A DNA stretch of 64,000 nucleotides from Bacteroidota bacterium (GCA_016711505.1 JADJSV010000002.1:186001-250000); one strand, 5' to 3'. Positions 8,554-19,079 are shown, counted from the first letter of the stretch. Program-made: numbers and translations. Notes: generated by a model from the letters alone, not told the origin.

Positions 8554-11306
8554 ATGGGCCTGACCAAATACAAAGCAAAAAGAAACTTCAAGGAATCTCC
8601 TGAGCCTACGGGCGGAAAGTCAGACATTGAAAAACTACGATTTGTGGTTCAAAAGCACCAGGCTTCTCATCTCCATTATGACTTCAGACTTGAAATGGAT
8701 GGAGTTTTGAAGAGTTGGGCAGTTCCCAAAGGCCCTTCAACCGATCCGGACGTAAAACGATTGGCAATGATGGTCGAAGATCATCCCTATGATTATAGAA
8801 ATTTTGAAGGAATTATCCCAAGCGGATATGGAGCAGGAACTGTTATGGTTTGGGATGAGGGATTTTATGAACCATACGATAAAAAAATAACCGGGAAAAA
8901 ACTTCAGGAGAAATCGCTTTTAAAGGACCTGAAATCCGGTAAACTGAAGTTTGTTTTAAAAGGGAAAAAACTAAAAGGGGAATGGGCATTAATTAAAGCT
9001 CATGGAAGAGGTGAGAATGGCTGGTTACTTTTCAAAATAAATGACAAATACGCTTCGACGGATGATGTCACTCTGAAAAAAAATAAATCTGTGATATCTA
9101 AAAAGACGATCGAACAATTGGAGAAATCATCAAAGAATTTTACGGCACAGATGAAAAAGCAGATAAAACGAAAAATGATTCACCGGTAAGAAAAAAGAAA
9201 AAAGCAAAAAAGACCGGGACTTCGAAAAAATCCGGTTCTGATAATGAGGATGAAATTGAAAAGAAAAATGTTGATGTAAAAGAAATTCTTGCAAAAGCAA
9301 AAAAGAAAAAATTTCCCGGATCAATTTCACCAATGCTGGCAACGCTTGTGGATAAACCTTTTGACCAGCCCGGATGGCTTTATGAAGTGAAGTGGGATGG
9401 TTATCGTGCCGTAGGTTTCCGGAATGGAAAGATCACAAATATAAAATCCAGAAATGATAAATCGTTTAATGAGAAATTCTATCCGGTAACTCAGGCGCTG
9501 AAAAACTGGAATGTGAATGCAATTGTTGATGGCGAAATTGTAGTTGTAAAAGAAACCGGAATTTCGGATTTTGGATCATTGCAGAATTGGAGAAGTGAAG
9601 CAGATGGTGATATATATTATTATGTCTTCGATTTACTCTGGTATGAAGGAAAAGATCTGACGCAACTTCCCTTGATTGAAAGAAGAGCAGTATTGAAATC
9701 AATTTTGCCAAATGATGGAATTATTAAATTAAGCGATGATTTTAATGATTCCGGTATTGATTTTTTTGCAGCAGCTCAAAAGATGGGTCTGGAAGGAATA
9801 ATTGCAAAAAAATCGGATAGCACTTATGAGATCGGAAATAGAAGCAGAGACTGGCTGAAAATAAAAGCAAACAAGCGGCAGGAAATGGTAATAGGTGGTT
9901 ATACTCTGAATGATGATTCAGGAAAATTATTCAGTTCATTACTGGTTGGTGTATTTGAGAAAGGAAAATTGATTTATACAGGTAAAGTCGGAACCGGATG
10001 GAATGTAAAGACTCAACAGGAAATGATGAAGGAATTCAAGCCTTTGATCACGAAAGAAATTCCATTTACTGAAACTCCTGACATAAATAAGCCAAGTCGC
10101 TTCAGACATGATCCACCGCATGCTACAGCAACCTGGCTTAAACCTAAACTTGTGTGCGAAGTAAGTTATACTGAAATGACAACTGATGGGGTGATGCGTC
10201 ATCCTTCATTTCAGGGAATGCGAACAGATAAAAAAGCAACAGATGTGAAAAAAGAAAAAGCCATTCCGGTGAAGAAAGCAGTAAAGACTGCGAAAAAAAG
10301 TTTACCGAAAAAAGAGTCATCTAAAAAAACTTCGGTGAAAAAAGTTGCATCAAAAGAAATTGTAAAACCTGTTTCGAAAAAGGATCGTTCAACTTTTTTA
10401 AATCCGGGTGACGAGACGCAAGTAAGAAAAGTTAACGGACATGATCTGAAGTTTACAAATCTCAGCAAAATTTACTGGCCGAAAGAGAAGATAACAAAGC
10501 GCGACATGTTGAATTATTATTATCAGGTTGCGCCATACATATTACCTTATCTTAAGGACAGACCGCAATCAATGAATCGTCATCCGAATGGAATCACCGG
10601 TGAGAGTTTTTATTTCAAAGATGTGACCGGCACAGCTCCTGAATGGGCTGAGTTGTTTAAGTATAAAAGTCCGGCAGATGGAAGATTGCGCCATTATCTG
10701 GTTGCCAAAGACGAAGCAAGTTTACTTTACATGGCTTCATTAGGATGTATTGAAATGAATCCATGGCACTCCAGAGTAAAATCAGAAGATTATCCCGATT
10801 GGTGTATCATAGATCTTGATCCTGCTAAAAATACCTTTGATCAGGTAATTGAAGCGGCACGTGTAACGAATGACATTCTCGAAAGCATGGGAGTGAAGGG
10901 TTATCCAAAAACAAGTGGTTCAACCGGAATTCACATTTACATTCCTTTGGGAGCAAAATATACCTATGAGCAATCGAAAGAATTTGCCAGAGTGATCGTG
11001 AAACTTGTTCATCAGGAATTACCTAAGTTTACAAGTATAGAGCGAATAGTAAAAGCCAGAGGTGGAAAAATGTATCTGGATTTTTTACAGAACAGAGCGC
11101 AGGCGACAGTTTCTGCTCCTTATTCATTACGTCCTAAGCCCGGTGCAACAGTGAGTATGCCATTGCATTGGGATGAAGTGAAAAAGGGATTGAAGATGTC
11201 TGACTTTACCATCTATAATGCTCTTGAAAGAATAAAAAGTGAAGGCGATATTTTCAAACCTGTTCTTGGAAAGGGAATCAATCTGAAAAAAATTGTAGGA
11301 TTATAA
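8554..11306 (+). pseudogene. ligD: DNA ligase D (phosphoesterase-ligase-polymerase) with one frameshift
   Basis: LigD repairs double-strand breaks by bacterial end joining, normally with Ku. Part 1 (8554-9189) is the 3'-phosphoesterase domain, seen in H-Y-D-F-R-L-E, W-A-V-P-K-G-P-S and G-x-Y-G-A-G-T-V. Part 2 (from about 9132 in the next frame) has the lysine-rich linker, the ATP-dependent ligase domain with nucleotidyl-lysine motif E-V-K-W-D-G-Y-R (about 9384), and the polymerase domain with W-C-I-I-D-L-D-P-A (about 10800) holding catalytic aspartates. Adding one A to the CAAAG at 9131-9135 joins the two frames smoothly (S-S-K-E-F-Y-G-T-D), so this is a single-base deletion or sequencing error, not a natural two-gene split. 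The ATG at 8554 is chosen because residues from there match the family. No ku gene is in the window. Confidence 0.85.
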
Positions 11307-11326
11307 CAAAAATATAAAACCGAATT

Positions 11327-11437
11327 ATGAAAAACAGATCAAAAGGAAAACAGCTTACAAAATTTCAGGTGTTTAAAAAACTCTTATTAGGATTTTTAAA
11401 AAGGAAGAGGAATGCAAAGAAGTTTAAAGCTGCCTGA
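11327..11437 (+). CDS. Small basic protein, 36 residues, unknown
   Basis: A short ORF that fills the gap between ligD and the DUF72 gene. The product is very basic (about 14 Lys/Arg of 36: K-N-R-S-K-G-K near the start, L-K-R-K-R-N-A-K-K in the tail) with a hydrophobic patch F-K-K-L-L-L-G-F-L. It ends 5 bp before the DUF72 ATG. It could be a nucleic-acid-binding peptide, or just a chance ORF; no family recognised. Confidence 0.35.
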   Translation: MKNRSKGKQLTKFQVFKKLLLGFLKRKRNAKKFKAA

Positions 11438-11442
11438 TTTTG

Positions 11443-12201
11443 ATGGAGAATTCAGGAAAGGGAAGTTTATATTTTTCAGGCACAAGTGGAATTCAGATTC
11501 CATTTCCGAAATATCTTTTTCCGAAAGAGCATGAAAGTTCATCACGACTGAAATTTTATTCTACACTTTTCAATAGTCTGGAAGTAAATAGTAGTTTTTA
11601 TAAGTTGCATCGTGCTAAAACCTATGAGTCGTGGTCAAGTCAGGTTGGAGAGGATTTCAGATTTACATTTAAAGTCTGGAAGCAAATCACTCATAATAAA
11701 AACATGCAATTTGAACAGCATGATATTGTAAATTTCATGCGTAGTCTTGATTTATTAGGAAACAAAAAAGGTTGTCTGCTATTTCAGTTTCCGCCATCAA
11801 CAGGAAAAGAGAATTTTAATCAGCTGAATTATTTATTAGATTCCATAAGAAATGAAAAGAGTTCTCTAGAATGGAAACTCGCAGTTGAATTCAGGAATTC
11901 ATCTTGGTATAAAGAGGATGTATATGAACTATTGAAGTCGTATCATGCAAGTATTGTCCTGCATGACATATCAAAATCCAATCCGCCATTCCTTAGTTCA
12001 GAGGAAGATTTTATTTATGTCCGCTTTCATGGTCCTGCAGGAGATTACCGCGGGAGTTACACCGAAGCGTTTTTATTTGAGTATTCAGGATATATTAATG
12101 ACTGGCTAGCAGAAGGTAAGACGGTTTATGTTTATTTTAATAATACTGCAGGTGAGGCTTTGAAAAATTTAGAAGAGTTAAATCGTATGATTATAAAATA
12201 A
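11443..12201 (+). CDS. DUF72 (YecE-like) protein
   Basis: A DUF72 protein of about 252 residues, a TIM-barrel-like family of unknown biochemical function. Visible marks are the early G-T-S-G strand (about residues 13-16), the F-N-S-L-E-V-N-S-S-F-Y block typical of the family, W-x-x-Q-V-x-x-D-F-x-F-T-F-K, the V-E-F-R-N-S-S-W strand (about 147) and the Y-V-R-F-H-G motif (about 186). A TTG lies directly before the ATG in frame; the ATG is preferred. A perfect 12-bp hairpin terminator overlaps the stop. Confidence 0.85.
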   Translation: MENSGKGSLYFSGTSGIQIPFPKYLFPKEHESSSRLKFYSTLFNSLEVNSSFYKLHRAKTYESWSSQVGEDFRFTFKVWKQITHNKNMQFEQHDIVNFMRSLDLLGNKKGCLLFQFPPSTGKENFNQLNYLLDSIRNEKSSLEWKLAVEFRNSSWYKEDVYELLKSYHASIVLHDISKSNPPFLSSEEDFIYVRFHGPAGDYRGSYTEAFLFEYSGYINDWLAEGKTVYVYFNNTAGEALKNLEELNRMIIK

Positions 12202-12227
12202 AGAAATCCGCCGAAGCGGATTTCTTT
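12200..12227. terminator. Bidirectional hairpin terminator
   Basis: Perfect 12-bp stem AAAGAAATCCGC / GCGGATTTCTTT with a CGAA tetraloop, flanked by A and T runs, between the convergent DUF72 gene and the stress-protein gene. Confidence 0.9.
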
Positions 12228-12243
12228 AAAATGATATGGTCAA

Positions 12244-12801
12244 TTAAAGACCACCACTTTGTATTTTTTCCCCGCTATGAGCACGCCATTTTTCTTCGAA
12301 ATATTTAGAGTCTTCGTCATTACGAGGATGAACACCCATAACGATCCGACCTTCTTTCACTCCTTGCTCATAAAGTTTCGCTCTGTCCTCAGGAATTCCT
12401 GAACCAACTAAGGCACCGATAATACCGCCTGTAATTCCACCAGCGCCTGCACCGGCAAGTCCTGCAGCTATTGGACCGGCAACAACAAGACCAAGGCCCG
12501 GAATTACCAGACTGGTTCCGATTGCGGCAATTACTCCGGCAATAGCACCAACGGTACCTCCGATTGCAGAACCTTTTCCTGCGCCTTCAGCAGCTTTGGT
12601 TCCTAATTCTGTATCGCGCATTTCTCCTGAGAAATGTTTTTTACGAGTATCATCAGACATCACTAGATTGATATCATCCTTCGTATAACCTCTTTCGTTA
12701 AGAGAGCTATATGCCTGCTCCGTACTTTCACGATCAGCAAACATCCCTGTCAGCATCTGACGGTCTGATCTTTTATCAGACATAGAATTGTTCTTTTCCA
12801 T
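12244..12801 (-). CDS. General-stress protein with glycine-zipper membrane segment
   Basis: A 185-residue protein. The N-terminal part (about 14-50: L-T-G-M-F-A-D-R-E-S-T-E-Q-A-Y) resembles the YflT/GsiB-neighbourhood heat- and salt-stress domain, with the typical F-x-x-x-x-x-A-x-x-A-x-x-x-L-x-x-x-G-Y pattern. The middle (about 75-140) is a glycine/alanine zipper (G-A-G-A-G-G-I-T-G-G-I-I-G-A-L), probably membrane-associated. The C-terminus (G-V-K-E-G-R-I-V-M-G-V, about 152-162) is again of the stress-domain type. Such proteins are usually induced by stress; the role is unknown. It stands as a single gene. Confidence 0.75.
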   Translation of the reverse strand: MEKNNSMSDKRSDRQMLTGMFADRESTEQAYSSLNERGYTKDDINLVMSDDTRKKHFSGEMRDTELGTKAAEGAGKGSAIGGTVGAIAGVIAAIGTSLVIPGLGLVVAGPIAAGLAGAGAGGITGGIIGALVGSGIPEDRAKLYEQGVKEGRIVMGVHPRNDEDSKYFEEKWRAHSGEKIQSGGL

Positions 12802-12849
12802 TTTTTATTTTTATTTATATGATTGAAAACATGCAAATTTGTTTTTGCA

Positions 12850-13392
12850 TTACTTTATTTTATTTACTGCACTATCAGGAACCAGATACATATCTTTTTT
12901 GTCTGTAGCTTTTTTAGGTCTGGTATTTTCTTTTGGAGCTACCGGTTTCGTAACAGAAGTAGTATCTGATTTTGTATCTGATTTTGGCATTATAGTTTTT
13001 TGTTTCGGAGTCGTAGCAGGTTTTGTTTGCAAAGGTTCATCAGTCGGTGAACTCTGCATATCAGTTGATGGTTTTGTTCCCACTGATGTTTTGTCTTGCG
13101 GTGTAGGAGCAATTGCAGGTGCTGGCTTGCTGCCACTGTTAGCTTTTTGTGTTGGAGTAATTAAAACCTCAGTTCCGGGAGCCTGAGCAGGAACAGGTTT
13201 ATTTTCTGAGTTTTGTTTTTCTGAAGGTGTATTCAGTGACCTGTCATTTAACATCACCGGATTTTTTTTGATATGATGTTCAGAAGAATCAGAGATCATA
13301 TTTTTAGATGAATCCAGTTTCATAGAATCGGTCTGTGCCTTAAGACTTATTGCTGTAATACATACAATAATAAATGTGAATAGTGCTTTCAT
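12850..13392 (-). CDS. Secreted low-complexity P/T/K-rich protein
   Basis: A 180-residue protein of unknown function. The start at 13392 is chosen because it gives a perfect signal peptide (hydrophobic core, cleavage after A-I-S-L-K-A-Q); an upstream start would place 21 extra residues in front of it. The rest is disordered and rich in Pro, Thr, Lys, Ser with repeated P-T/T-K-P words. It may be a periplasmic spacer-like or surface protein. No family recognised. Confidence 0.55.
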   Translation of the reverse strand: MKALFTFIIVCITAISLKAQTDSMKLDSSKNMISDSSEHHIKKNPVMLNDRSLNTPSEKQNSENKPVPAQAPGTEVLITPTQKANSGSKPAPAIAPTPQDKTSVGTKPSTDMQSSPTDEPLQTKPATTPKQKTIMPKSDTKSDTTSVTKPVAPKENTRPKKATDKKDMYLVPDSAVNKIK

Positions 13393-13590
13393 TTTTAAGA
13401 AGTTTTTGGGAATGATAGTTAAAAACGTGTGCCACATAAATGTGAGTAAATTCATTTACGTTTACTAAAAAAGTCAACGGACGTTGATCAATTCAGGATA
13501 TTTGAACTTTGGCATTATCAAATCAAGAAAAAAATACACTTTTTAGTTTGTTGAATAGATAAAAAAATAAAAATCGATGAAAGAGGTAAA

Positions 13591-15048
13591 TTACTTGTCC
13601 ACCTTAACAATTTTCCGGCGAAAAATTTTATTTAGAATATGTAACTCAAAATAATAAATTCCAGGTTTAAAATTGACTAGATCTAACTCTGAATTTCTGG
13701 AAAGATTTCCAGACATAACGTTCCTGCCTAAATGATCAAACATTTTAAAGTCACCTTGAGCTTCTTCGCTTAACTTAATATAAAATTTATCTGTTGTAGG
13801 ATTAGGATAAATTTCAAAATTAAAGTCCAAGTTCTCTAAGACGGAATTTGTTAAGCTGTCACAAATACTCCCTGCCACAGATCCCATTGAATAATCAGGA
13901 TTGTTTGGAAGACCCCAATATGTACGTTTGCCACTAAGATAAAAACTATACATAGTAAAAATACAGCCTGAACCTAGAACGTTTGGATCATTGATCACGC
14001 TCAAATTCATGTTAAACTGATTATACATGGTATCGGCATAAGGATAGGTAATTACACCATTGTTCCATAATCAGACCAATAAATTTTATCATCTGGTGCG
14101 AGTCTTAATAACCCTGCATAATAAACGGGTGAATTAATTGTACTTAAGTGTATCCTTACTGGCAGCGATATTACTTGCTGTCAGATCATATTGAAACAAA
14201 TATGAAGTGGTATCATTCTGACTCACATAAATAACATTCTCATTTGCAGAAAATGTAGAGCTTAACGTAATTGCAGAACCACCACCTCGTATACCTGAAA
14301 TTACAATTGCATTAGAAAAGATACCTGTGCATCTGTCAAAATCGAAAAACTCAATCAATCCAGCATTAGTTGAAAATAATAATCGTGATCCGGATTTTGA
14401 AAACTGCATGTGACAAGCATTTCCCCATACTCTATTTCCGATTCCTTGCCTTGATTCTGCAATTCCGGAAGGTGAGATAAAATAAATCGTAAATATATTA
14501 TCCCCAAGTGGATCACCGTTCCTGTCATCCTTTGTTATTAACCACCAATCCCTTCCATTGGCATGCTTTACTGCTGCAATTCCATCCCATCCTTGATATG
14601 GATGTATTTGAATATTTTTTGAGTAACTACTTTCCCTAGACCCTGATTTTCTTTCATATCAATTAATTGGAATAATATAATCCAAAAAGATGTCAGTATC
14701 GCCTGCAGAAAATAAACTGAGTGCAAATGCTGGATCTTGGAATGTATAATAAAAAGTTCATTGTACCAGGCTCTTCCAACTATAGAGTCTCCTTATCCAT
14801 TATTTGGTTATTTATGTTGAAGACAAGTGTGGTTACCTGAATAACTTCCCAAAGTTCCTGCATAAAACAAAAGTTGTCCACTACTATCGGCAATAGAAGC
14901 ACACGAGCCGCGTGTATCAAGCGCAGAGGTTAATGATATTAGATTTGATGTATCACTAAAATTGATCCCTGCGCTATCCCCAAAACACCAAAAGGAATTT
15001 TGCAATTGAGCAATCGCGGAATTATTTAGTAAAAAATTAAATATTATA
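13591..15048 (-). pseudogene. Decayed T9SS-sorted secreted protein gene
   Basis: Pieces of one gene read in several frames: a start-proximal piece (from about 15048; signal-like F-L-L-N-N-S-A-I-A-Q, then F-W-C-F-G-D-S-A-G-I-N-F and S-G-Q-L-L-F-Y-A-G), a middle piece (about 14650-14134; W-D-G-I-A-A-V-K, W-W-L-I-T-K-D, R-L-L-F-S-T-N-A-G) and a C-terminal piece (14028-13591) ending in a sorting domain with E-I-Y-P-N-P-T. This order matches a common family of large Bacteroidota surface propeller proteins. At least four frame changes and the lack of a start codon before the signal peptide make it non-functional as read. It lies directly outside the left island boundary. Confidence 0.75.
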
Positions 15049-15248
15049 AAAATGCGAGCTAAGAATCCTGCAGCTCAGCTTGCATTAATTTTAGAGAATA
15101 ATCACCAATCTGACCACATTGAGAAATTACACTTTTCATCAGAAATTAAAAAAGTTTTAGACTTCTTAATTTAAAGTCATTAATGTTTATTTTGAATTTA
15201 ATCAAATTATTGCTTTAACAAAGTATGCAATTTGTATGTATAATAAAA

Positions 15249-15281
15249 AAAGGCTTACAGGTTTAAACCTTGTAAGCCTTT
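15249..15281 (-). terminator. Displaced terminator beside the left tRNA fragment
   Basis: AAAGGCTTAC and GTAAGCCTTT pair around a palindromic AGGTTTAAACCT centre; on the minus strand the hairpin is followed by a T run. It lies 7 bp beyond the 3' end of the tRNA-Val fragment and is best read as the original terminator of tRNA-Val, moved here when the island inserted. Confidence 0.7.
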
Positions 15282-15288
15282 GATCTTT

Positions 15289-15335
15289 AGTGTGGGAGCT
15301 ACAGGGTTCGAACCTGTGACCCTCTGCTTGTAAGG
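15289..15335. repeat. Left attachment-site repeat: 3' part of tRNA-Val
   Basis: Forty-seven bases identical to 53940-53986, covering the 3' end, T-arm, variable loop and 3' half of the anticodon stem-loop of tRNA-Val(TAC). After TTGTAAGG the sequence leaves the tRNA (AGGTAGC instead of CAGATGC). This is the truncated copy expected at one end of an element integrated into a tRNA gene. Confidence 0.95.
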
Positions 15336-15481
15336 AGGTAGCTAGTACTTGATTGTTGTTTATTGTTACTTTCCATTACTTTGCAAATGACTGATTTATA
15401 ATTATATATTTTAATATGCGCTTGCTTAATTTGCATTGTTTTTTACATTTGTTGCAACCATGTTGCAACCGACATAAAAAA

Positions 15482-16698
15482 ATGGCATCTGTAAAACTCA
15501 AACTGTTCAAAGGCAAGGTACTGAAAAACGGGGAACATCCGATAGTGATTCAGCTAATCAAAGATCGCAAACGAAAGGTAATTTCTACCGGACGGTCCTG
15601 TCCAATTGAACATTGGGATGAGAAAGAAGGATTGCCTAAAAAGCAGCATCCCAATCGTGTCCAATTGACAACTTTCCTTTTGCATAAAAAGAAAGAAGCA
15701 CATGACTTACACAATACCATTGAAACTGACAAAGGTTCATCCTATTCAATGGAGGAGTTTGAAAGGAAAATATAGAAACGAGAATAAAAAAGCATCTTTC
15801 TTTAAATATGTCGATGAATTAGTTGCAAATTTCATTGCCACTGGACGAGTCGGGAATGCCAAAATTTATAAGGATACCAAAAGAGAAGTCTATAAATTCC
15901 GCAATGGCCTTGATTTGGCATTCACCGACATTGATCTTAAATTCCTTAAAAGCTTAGAAAATTTTTTTCCGAACACGAGGTTATAAAGAAAATACGATGA
16001 GTGTTTTTTTCAGAACATTGAGATCGATTTATAACAAAGCCATCATTGAGAATTATGTCAAGAAAAGTCTTTATCCATTTGACATTTTTAAAGTTTCACA
16101 GTTTGATACAAAAACTCAAAAGAGAGCATTGTCTCAAATAGACATAAAAAGTCTAATTGAATATTACCCTGCCTTAGACAATCCACTCTTCAAATCTTAT
16201 AGCTATTTTATGTTCAGCTTTTACATGATGGGAATGAATTTTCATGACATGGCTTTTTTAGAATGGGATCAGATTAGTTCCGAAAAATTATCATACATAA
16301 GAGCAAAAACTAGAAAACATTTTGTAGTAAAGATTCTTCCTCCAGCTCAATCAATAATAGATATTTTCAAGATAGCAAAAGAAGGTAAATATGTATTTCC
16401 GATTTTCAATGAATTAAAACATACGACTCCGCAATCCAAACATAACAGAATTAAAAAAGTTCTTAAAATGTACAATAAAGATTTGAAAGAAATTGGAAGT
16501 GCATTAGAGATTAAAACACCTTTGACTTCTTATGTTGCCAGGCATACATGGGCAACTAGTATGAAAAAACTAGGCGCCTCAGTAGGAATTATTAGCGAAG
16601 GATTGGGACATGACTCTGAAGAGACAACTCAAATTTACTTAGATAGTTTTGGCAATGACGTTATGGATAAAGCAAATGAATTGCTATTAAAAATTTGA
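15482..16698 (+). pseudogene. int: Tyrosine recombinase (integrase), two frameshifts
   Basis: About 405 residues if repaired, the usual length of Bacteroidota element integrases. It has an N-terminal arm-binding domain (V-K-L-K-L-F-K-G-K, with W-D-E-K-E-G-L-P-K), a SAM-like core-binding domain (F-F-K-Y-V-D-E-L, then T-M-S-V-F-F-R-T-L-R-S-I-Y-N) and a catalytic domain with A-R-H-T-W-A-T (Arg/His box), G-L-G-H (second His) and the tyrosine in Q-I-Y-L-D. The frame breaks at the AAAA of 15767-15770 and the T7 of 15962-15968; dropping one base in each restores the reading. The start at 15482 is chosen over an in-frame ATG 66 bp upstream because similarity begins there. The first catalytic Arg position reads Met (F-Y-M-M-G-M-N-F). 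It would have mediated insertion at tRNA-Val. Confidence 0.85.
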
Positions 16699-17006
16699 TT
16701 ACCCTAAAATGGCGAATTTAGCCATAAAATTATATTCGTCGAGTTAATTTTTTAATTGAAGTGATATCATTAAAAAATAACTTCATAATTACTCCAGAAA
16801 CGGATAAGGGTTTTTTCTTAAAATTCAATGAAAATTTATAATTTTCATTTGATTTTTTATTTAATGTTGAAAACCTACTTTGTAAGAAACGAATCATCTT
16901 TTAATAATTTTACCTTTGCAGCCGATTAAATTTGGAAAACCTCAGACATCTGTTAGGGTATACAAGAATCATTAAATCATGGGTAACAATAAATTTAAAA
17001 AATCTA
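16699..17006. other. Gene-free stretch after the integrase
   Basis: AT-rich, no ORF of note. A TACCTTTG at 16911-16918 matches the Bacteroidota -7 box (TAnnTTTG), about 90 bp before the next gene's ATG, but no TTTG lies at the right distance upstream, so a promoter here is only possible. Confidence 0.4.
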
Positions 17007-18115
17007 ATGAGGATTTTCTTAGTCATTACTATGTGCTTGGCTATTATTACATCAAGAGCTGTAACAGCCACGGTCAAAGGTGCACTTCCATCTGTTCTTA
17101 CCGAATGTTCCGGTTTAGACTTTAATGGAAATTCGTCCTTTTGGACACATAATGATTCGTGGGGTGATGATCAACTTTATCGAATATCATCAACTGGAAA
17201 TCTCCAACAAACGATTACAATCAATGGGGCAAATAATCGTAATTGGGAAGACATTACTCATGATCAGAACAGAGATCATCTATTCATAGGCGATTTCGGT
17301 AACAATGATAACGATAGAACCGACCTCAAAATATATAAGATCCCATATCCGAATGCTTCAACCACATTTTCAACAGCTGAAATCATCGAATTTACATTTT
17401 CTGATCAAGAAGATTTTCCTTCCGCTTGGATGAATTTTGATGTCGAAGCATTTTTTCATTTCAACAATCGTTTATATTTATTTACAAAGGCCGACGGTTC
17501 GGCTGTGGGTTACACAAAGATGTACTCTCTTTCTCAAAATTCTGGACCTCATATTGCTAATCTGGTTGATAGTTTTTATACAAATGACCGTACTACTTCC
17601 GCTACCATAAGTCCCGACGGAAACTCTATGATATTAATGTCTAATTCTCACATTCATATTTTTAAGAATTTTAGCGGTACAGATTTCTTCGGTGGACAGC
17701 ATACGCAATTAAATATAAGCGGATCGTGGACACAGAAGGAAGGAATTTGTTTACAAGTAATAACGAAGTTCATTTAACAGATGAAAATACAGGTTCTGGC
17801 AACAATCTATATTATCTCAATCTGGCAAGTTATATACCAACTTCAACTACAACGAGTGTAGATGAAAATATAAATTTGGAAGTTGATATTTTTCCGAATC
17901 CTACTACACAATATGTAAACATGCGTTTTGAGGAGAATTTGAAAATTTTGGAAGTAAAAGTTTCTGATGTTTCCGGAAAGTTAATCGATTCTCATCTTTT
18001 CAATAGTGTGCAGGAAATTAAATTGGACCTTGGCAAACTCAATCCCGGTCTTTATTTTTGCAACATTTATTCTAACGGAATTTTAATAAGGACAGAAAAT
18101 ATTTTAAAGCATTAG
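17007..18115 (+). pseudogene. T9SS-sorted secreted protein with one frameshift
   Basis: An exported protein of about 369 residues if repaired. The ATG at 17007 gives a good signal peptide (F-L-V-I-T-M-C-L-A-I-I-T, cleavage near V-T-A); a longer in-frame TTG start is less likely. The body has propeller-like strands (W-T-H-N-D-S-W-G-D-D-Q-L-Y, W-E-D-I-T-H-D, L-F-I-G-D-F-G-N-N) common in surface proteins that track energy or ester-like substrates; no enzyme motif is certain. The tail is a T9SS sorting domain (V-D-I-F-P-N-P-T). The frame breaks near 17745, where one extra T (TTT to TTTT) would restore it. First cargo gene after the integrase. Confidence 0.75.
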
Positions 18116-18155
18116 CACATTCAATCTAATTTAACCTTCCTAAAATAAAATAATC

Positions 18156-18404
18156 ATGAAGAAAATAACTTTTGCTCTTGTAGTTTCGATAGGAATACTC
18201 TTTGGCTGCAATAGCAATACACCAAATGAGGATACTAAAAATCAAAAAGCAGAACACAAACATGGCGATCATAATGATGGCAAGCATGAACATAGTGATG
18301 GGGCCATTCACGAAAATGAAGATTCTGTAAAACACGGAGGATTTGATGCCGAAAAAGATTCGTCACATCATGAGCATGAATCACACAAAGGCCATGATCA
18401 TTAA
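18156..18404 (+). CDS. Histidine-rich lipoprotein, probable metal binder
   Basis: An 82-residue protein: signal peptide with lipobox I-L-F-G-C (lipidated Cys about residue 20), then a hydrophilic region packed with His, Asp, Glu and Lys (H-K-H-G-D-H-N-D-G-K-H-E-H, and H-H-E-H-E-S-H-K-G-H-D-H at the end). About a quarter of the mature residues are His. It sits upstream of copper-resistance genes in the island, so it is likely a periplasmic or surface metal sponge for Cu, Zn or Ni. No defined family recognised. Confidence 0.75.
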   Translation: MKKITFALVVSIGILFGCNSNTPNEDTKNQKAEHKHGDHNDGKHEHSDGAIHENEDSVKHGGFDAEKDSSHHEHESHKGHDH

Positions 18405-18454
18405 TCGGATATGTAAAGCAAGCGGATATGAATCACTTGTTTTTAAAATTTCTA

Positions 18455-18508
18455 TTAATCTAAATTCTTAATTTTAAGCATGTACTTAAAATTAAGAATT
18501 TAGATTAA
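18455..18508. repeat. Perfect 24-bp inverted repeat with 6-base loop
   Basis: Arms 18455-18478 and 18485-18508 are exact reverse complements (outer TTAATCTAAATTC), loop CATGTA. It lies between the His-rich lipoprotein gene and a broken membrane-protein gene. It has no GC-rich core and only short T runs, so it could be a terminator, a protein-binding palindrome or a small element remnant. Confidence 0.85.
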
Positions 18509-18527
18509 ACTTTGAATATCTTTTAAA

Positions 18528-19079
18528 ATGAAGCCAAAAGGCGTTATCGTATTGGCACTATTCTTTACATTGTCTGTAATCTTTCTCGTTTATATCATGT
18601 TAGGTTTAATACCAATGGTTCTTTTCTCATTTGGTTTTCTTGGCGGATTCGTTCTTTGGTTGATTATACCTACTAACTTGTCTTTTAAAAATATCAAATC
18701 TCCATTTTTTTATTACCCTTTTTTTTCATTCTTCATAAATTAGAAGAATGATATATGGGATTTTTCTCAAAGCTTTCGGAAATTACTGGTGTTGCTACAC
18801 CATCAACCGATTCTATTCTAGTCTACTTATTGTATTGCTTCGCCAGATCCTGGTTCTTAATTCCATATTTGATGAAGCACAAATATTCTTTTGGGCACTA
18901 CCTCGTTTGGACCTTTTTTTACCGCAATGGGAGTTAATGAGCTTGCCCATTTTATCTTTCCATTCTTAACGAATAATCCATACGGATATTTCCCGGGAAT
19001 GGCTACAGTTGTTTTACTTGCACCAGTTGCTTGGTGGGGGATGTTTCGACTTTCACGAAAGGATATTGAGAATAATTAG
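18528..19079 (+). pseudogene. Broken small membrane protein gene
   Basis: Three hydrophobic ORF pieces in different frames follow one another: 18528-18743 (two membrane segments: V-I-V-L-A-L-F-F-T-L-S-V-I-F-L and G-F-L-G-G-F-V-L-W-L), a middle piece around 18755-18937 (L-I-P-Y-L-M-K-H-K-Y-S-F-G-H-Y) and 18891-19079 (A-H-F-I-F-P-F-L-T-N-N-P-Y-G-Y-F-P-G-M-A and a final membrane segment). Read together they suggest one protein of about 180 residues with four or so membrane spans. Family not recognised. Confidence 0.5.

Noticed and set aside
9120..9140. Programmed -1 frameshift in ligD
   Set aside because: The sequence at the break is not a slippery heptamer and no stimulatory stem was seen; a simple indel explains it.
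15052..15174. A 40-residue ORF on the + strand just outside the left repeat
   Set aside because: It overlaps the start of the decayed T9SS gene on the other strand, has no recognised family and could be chance.
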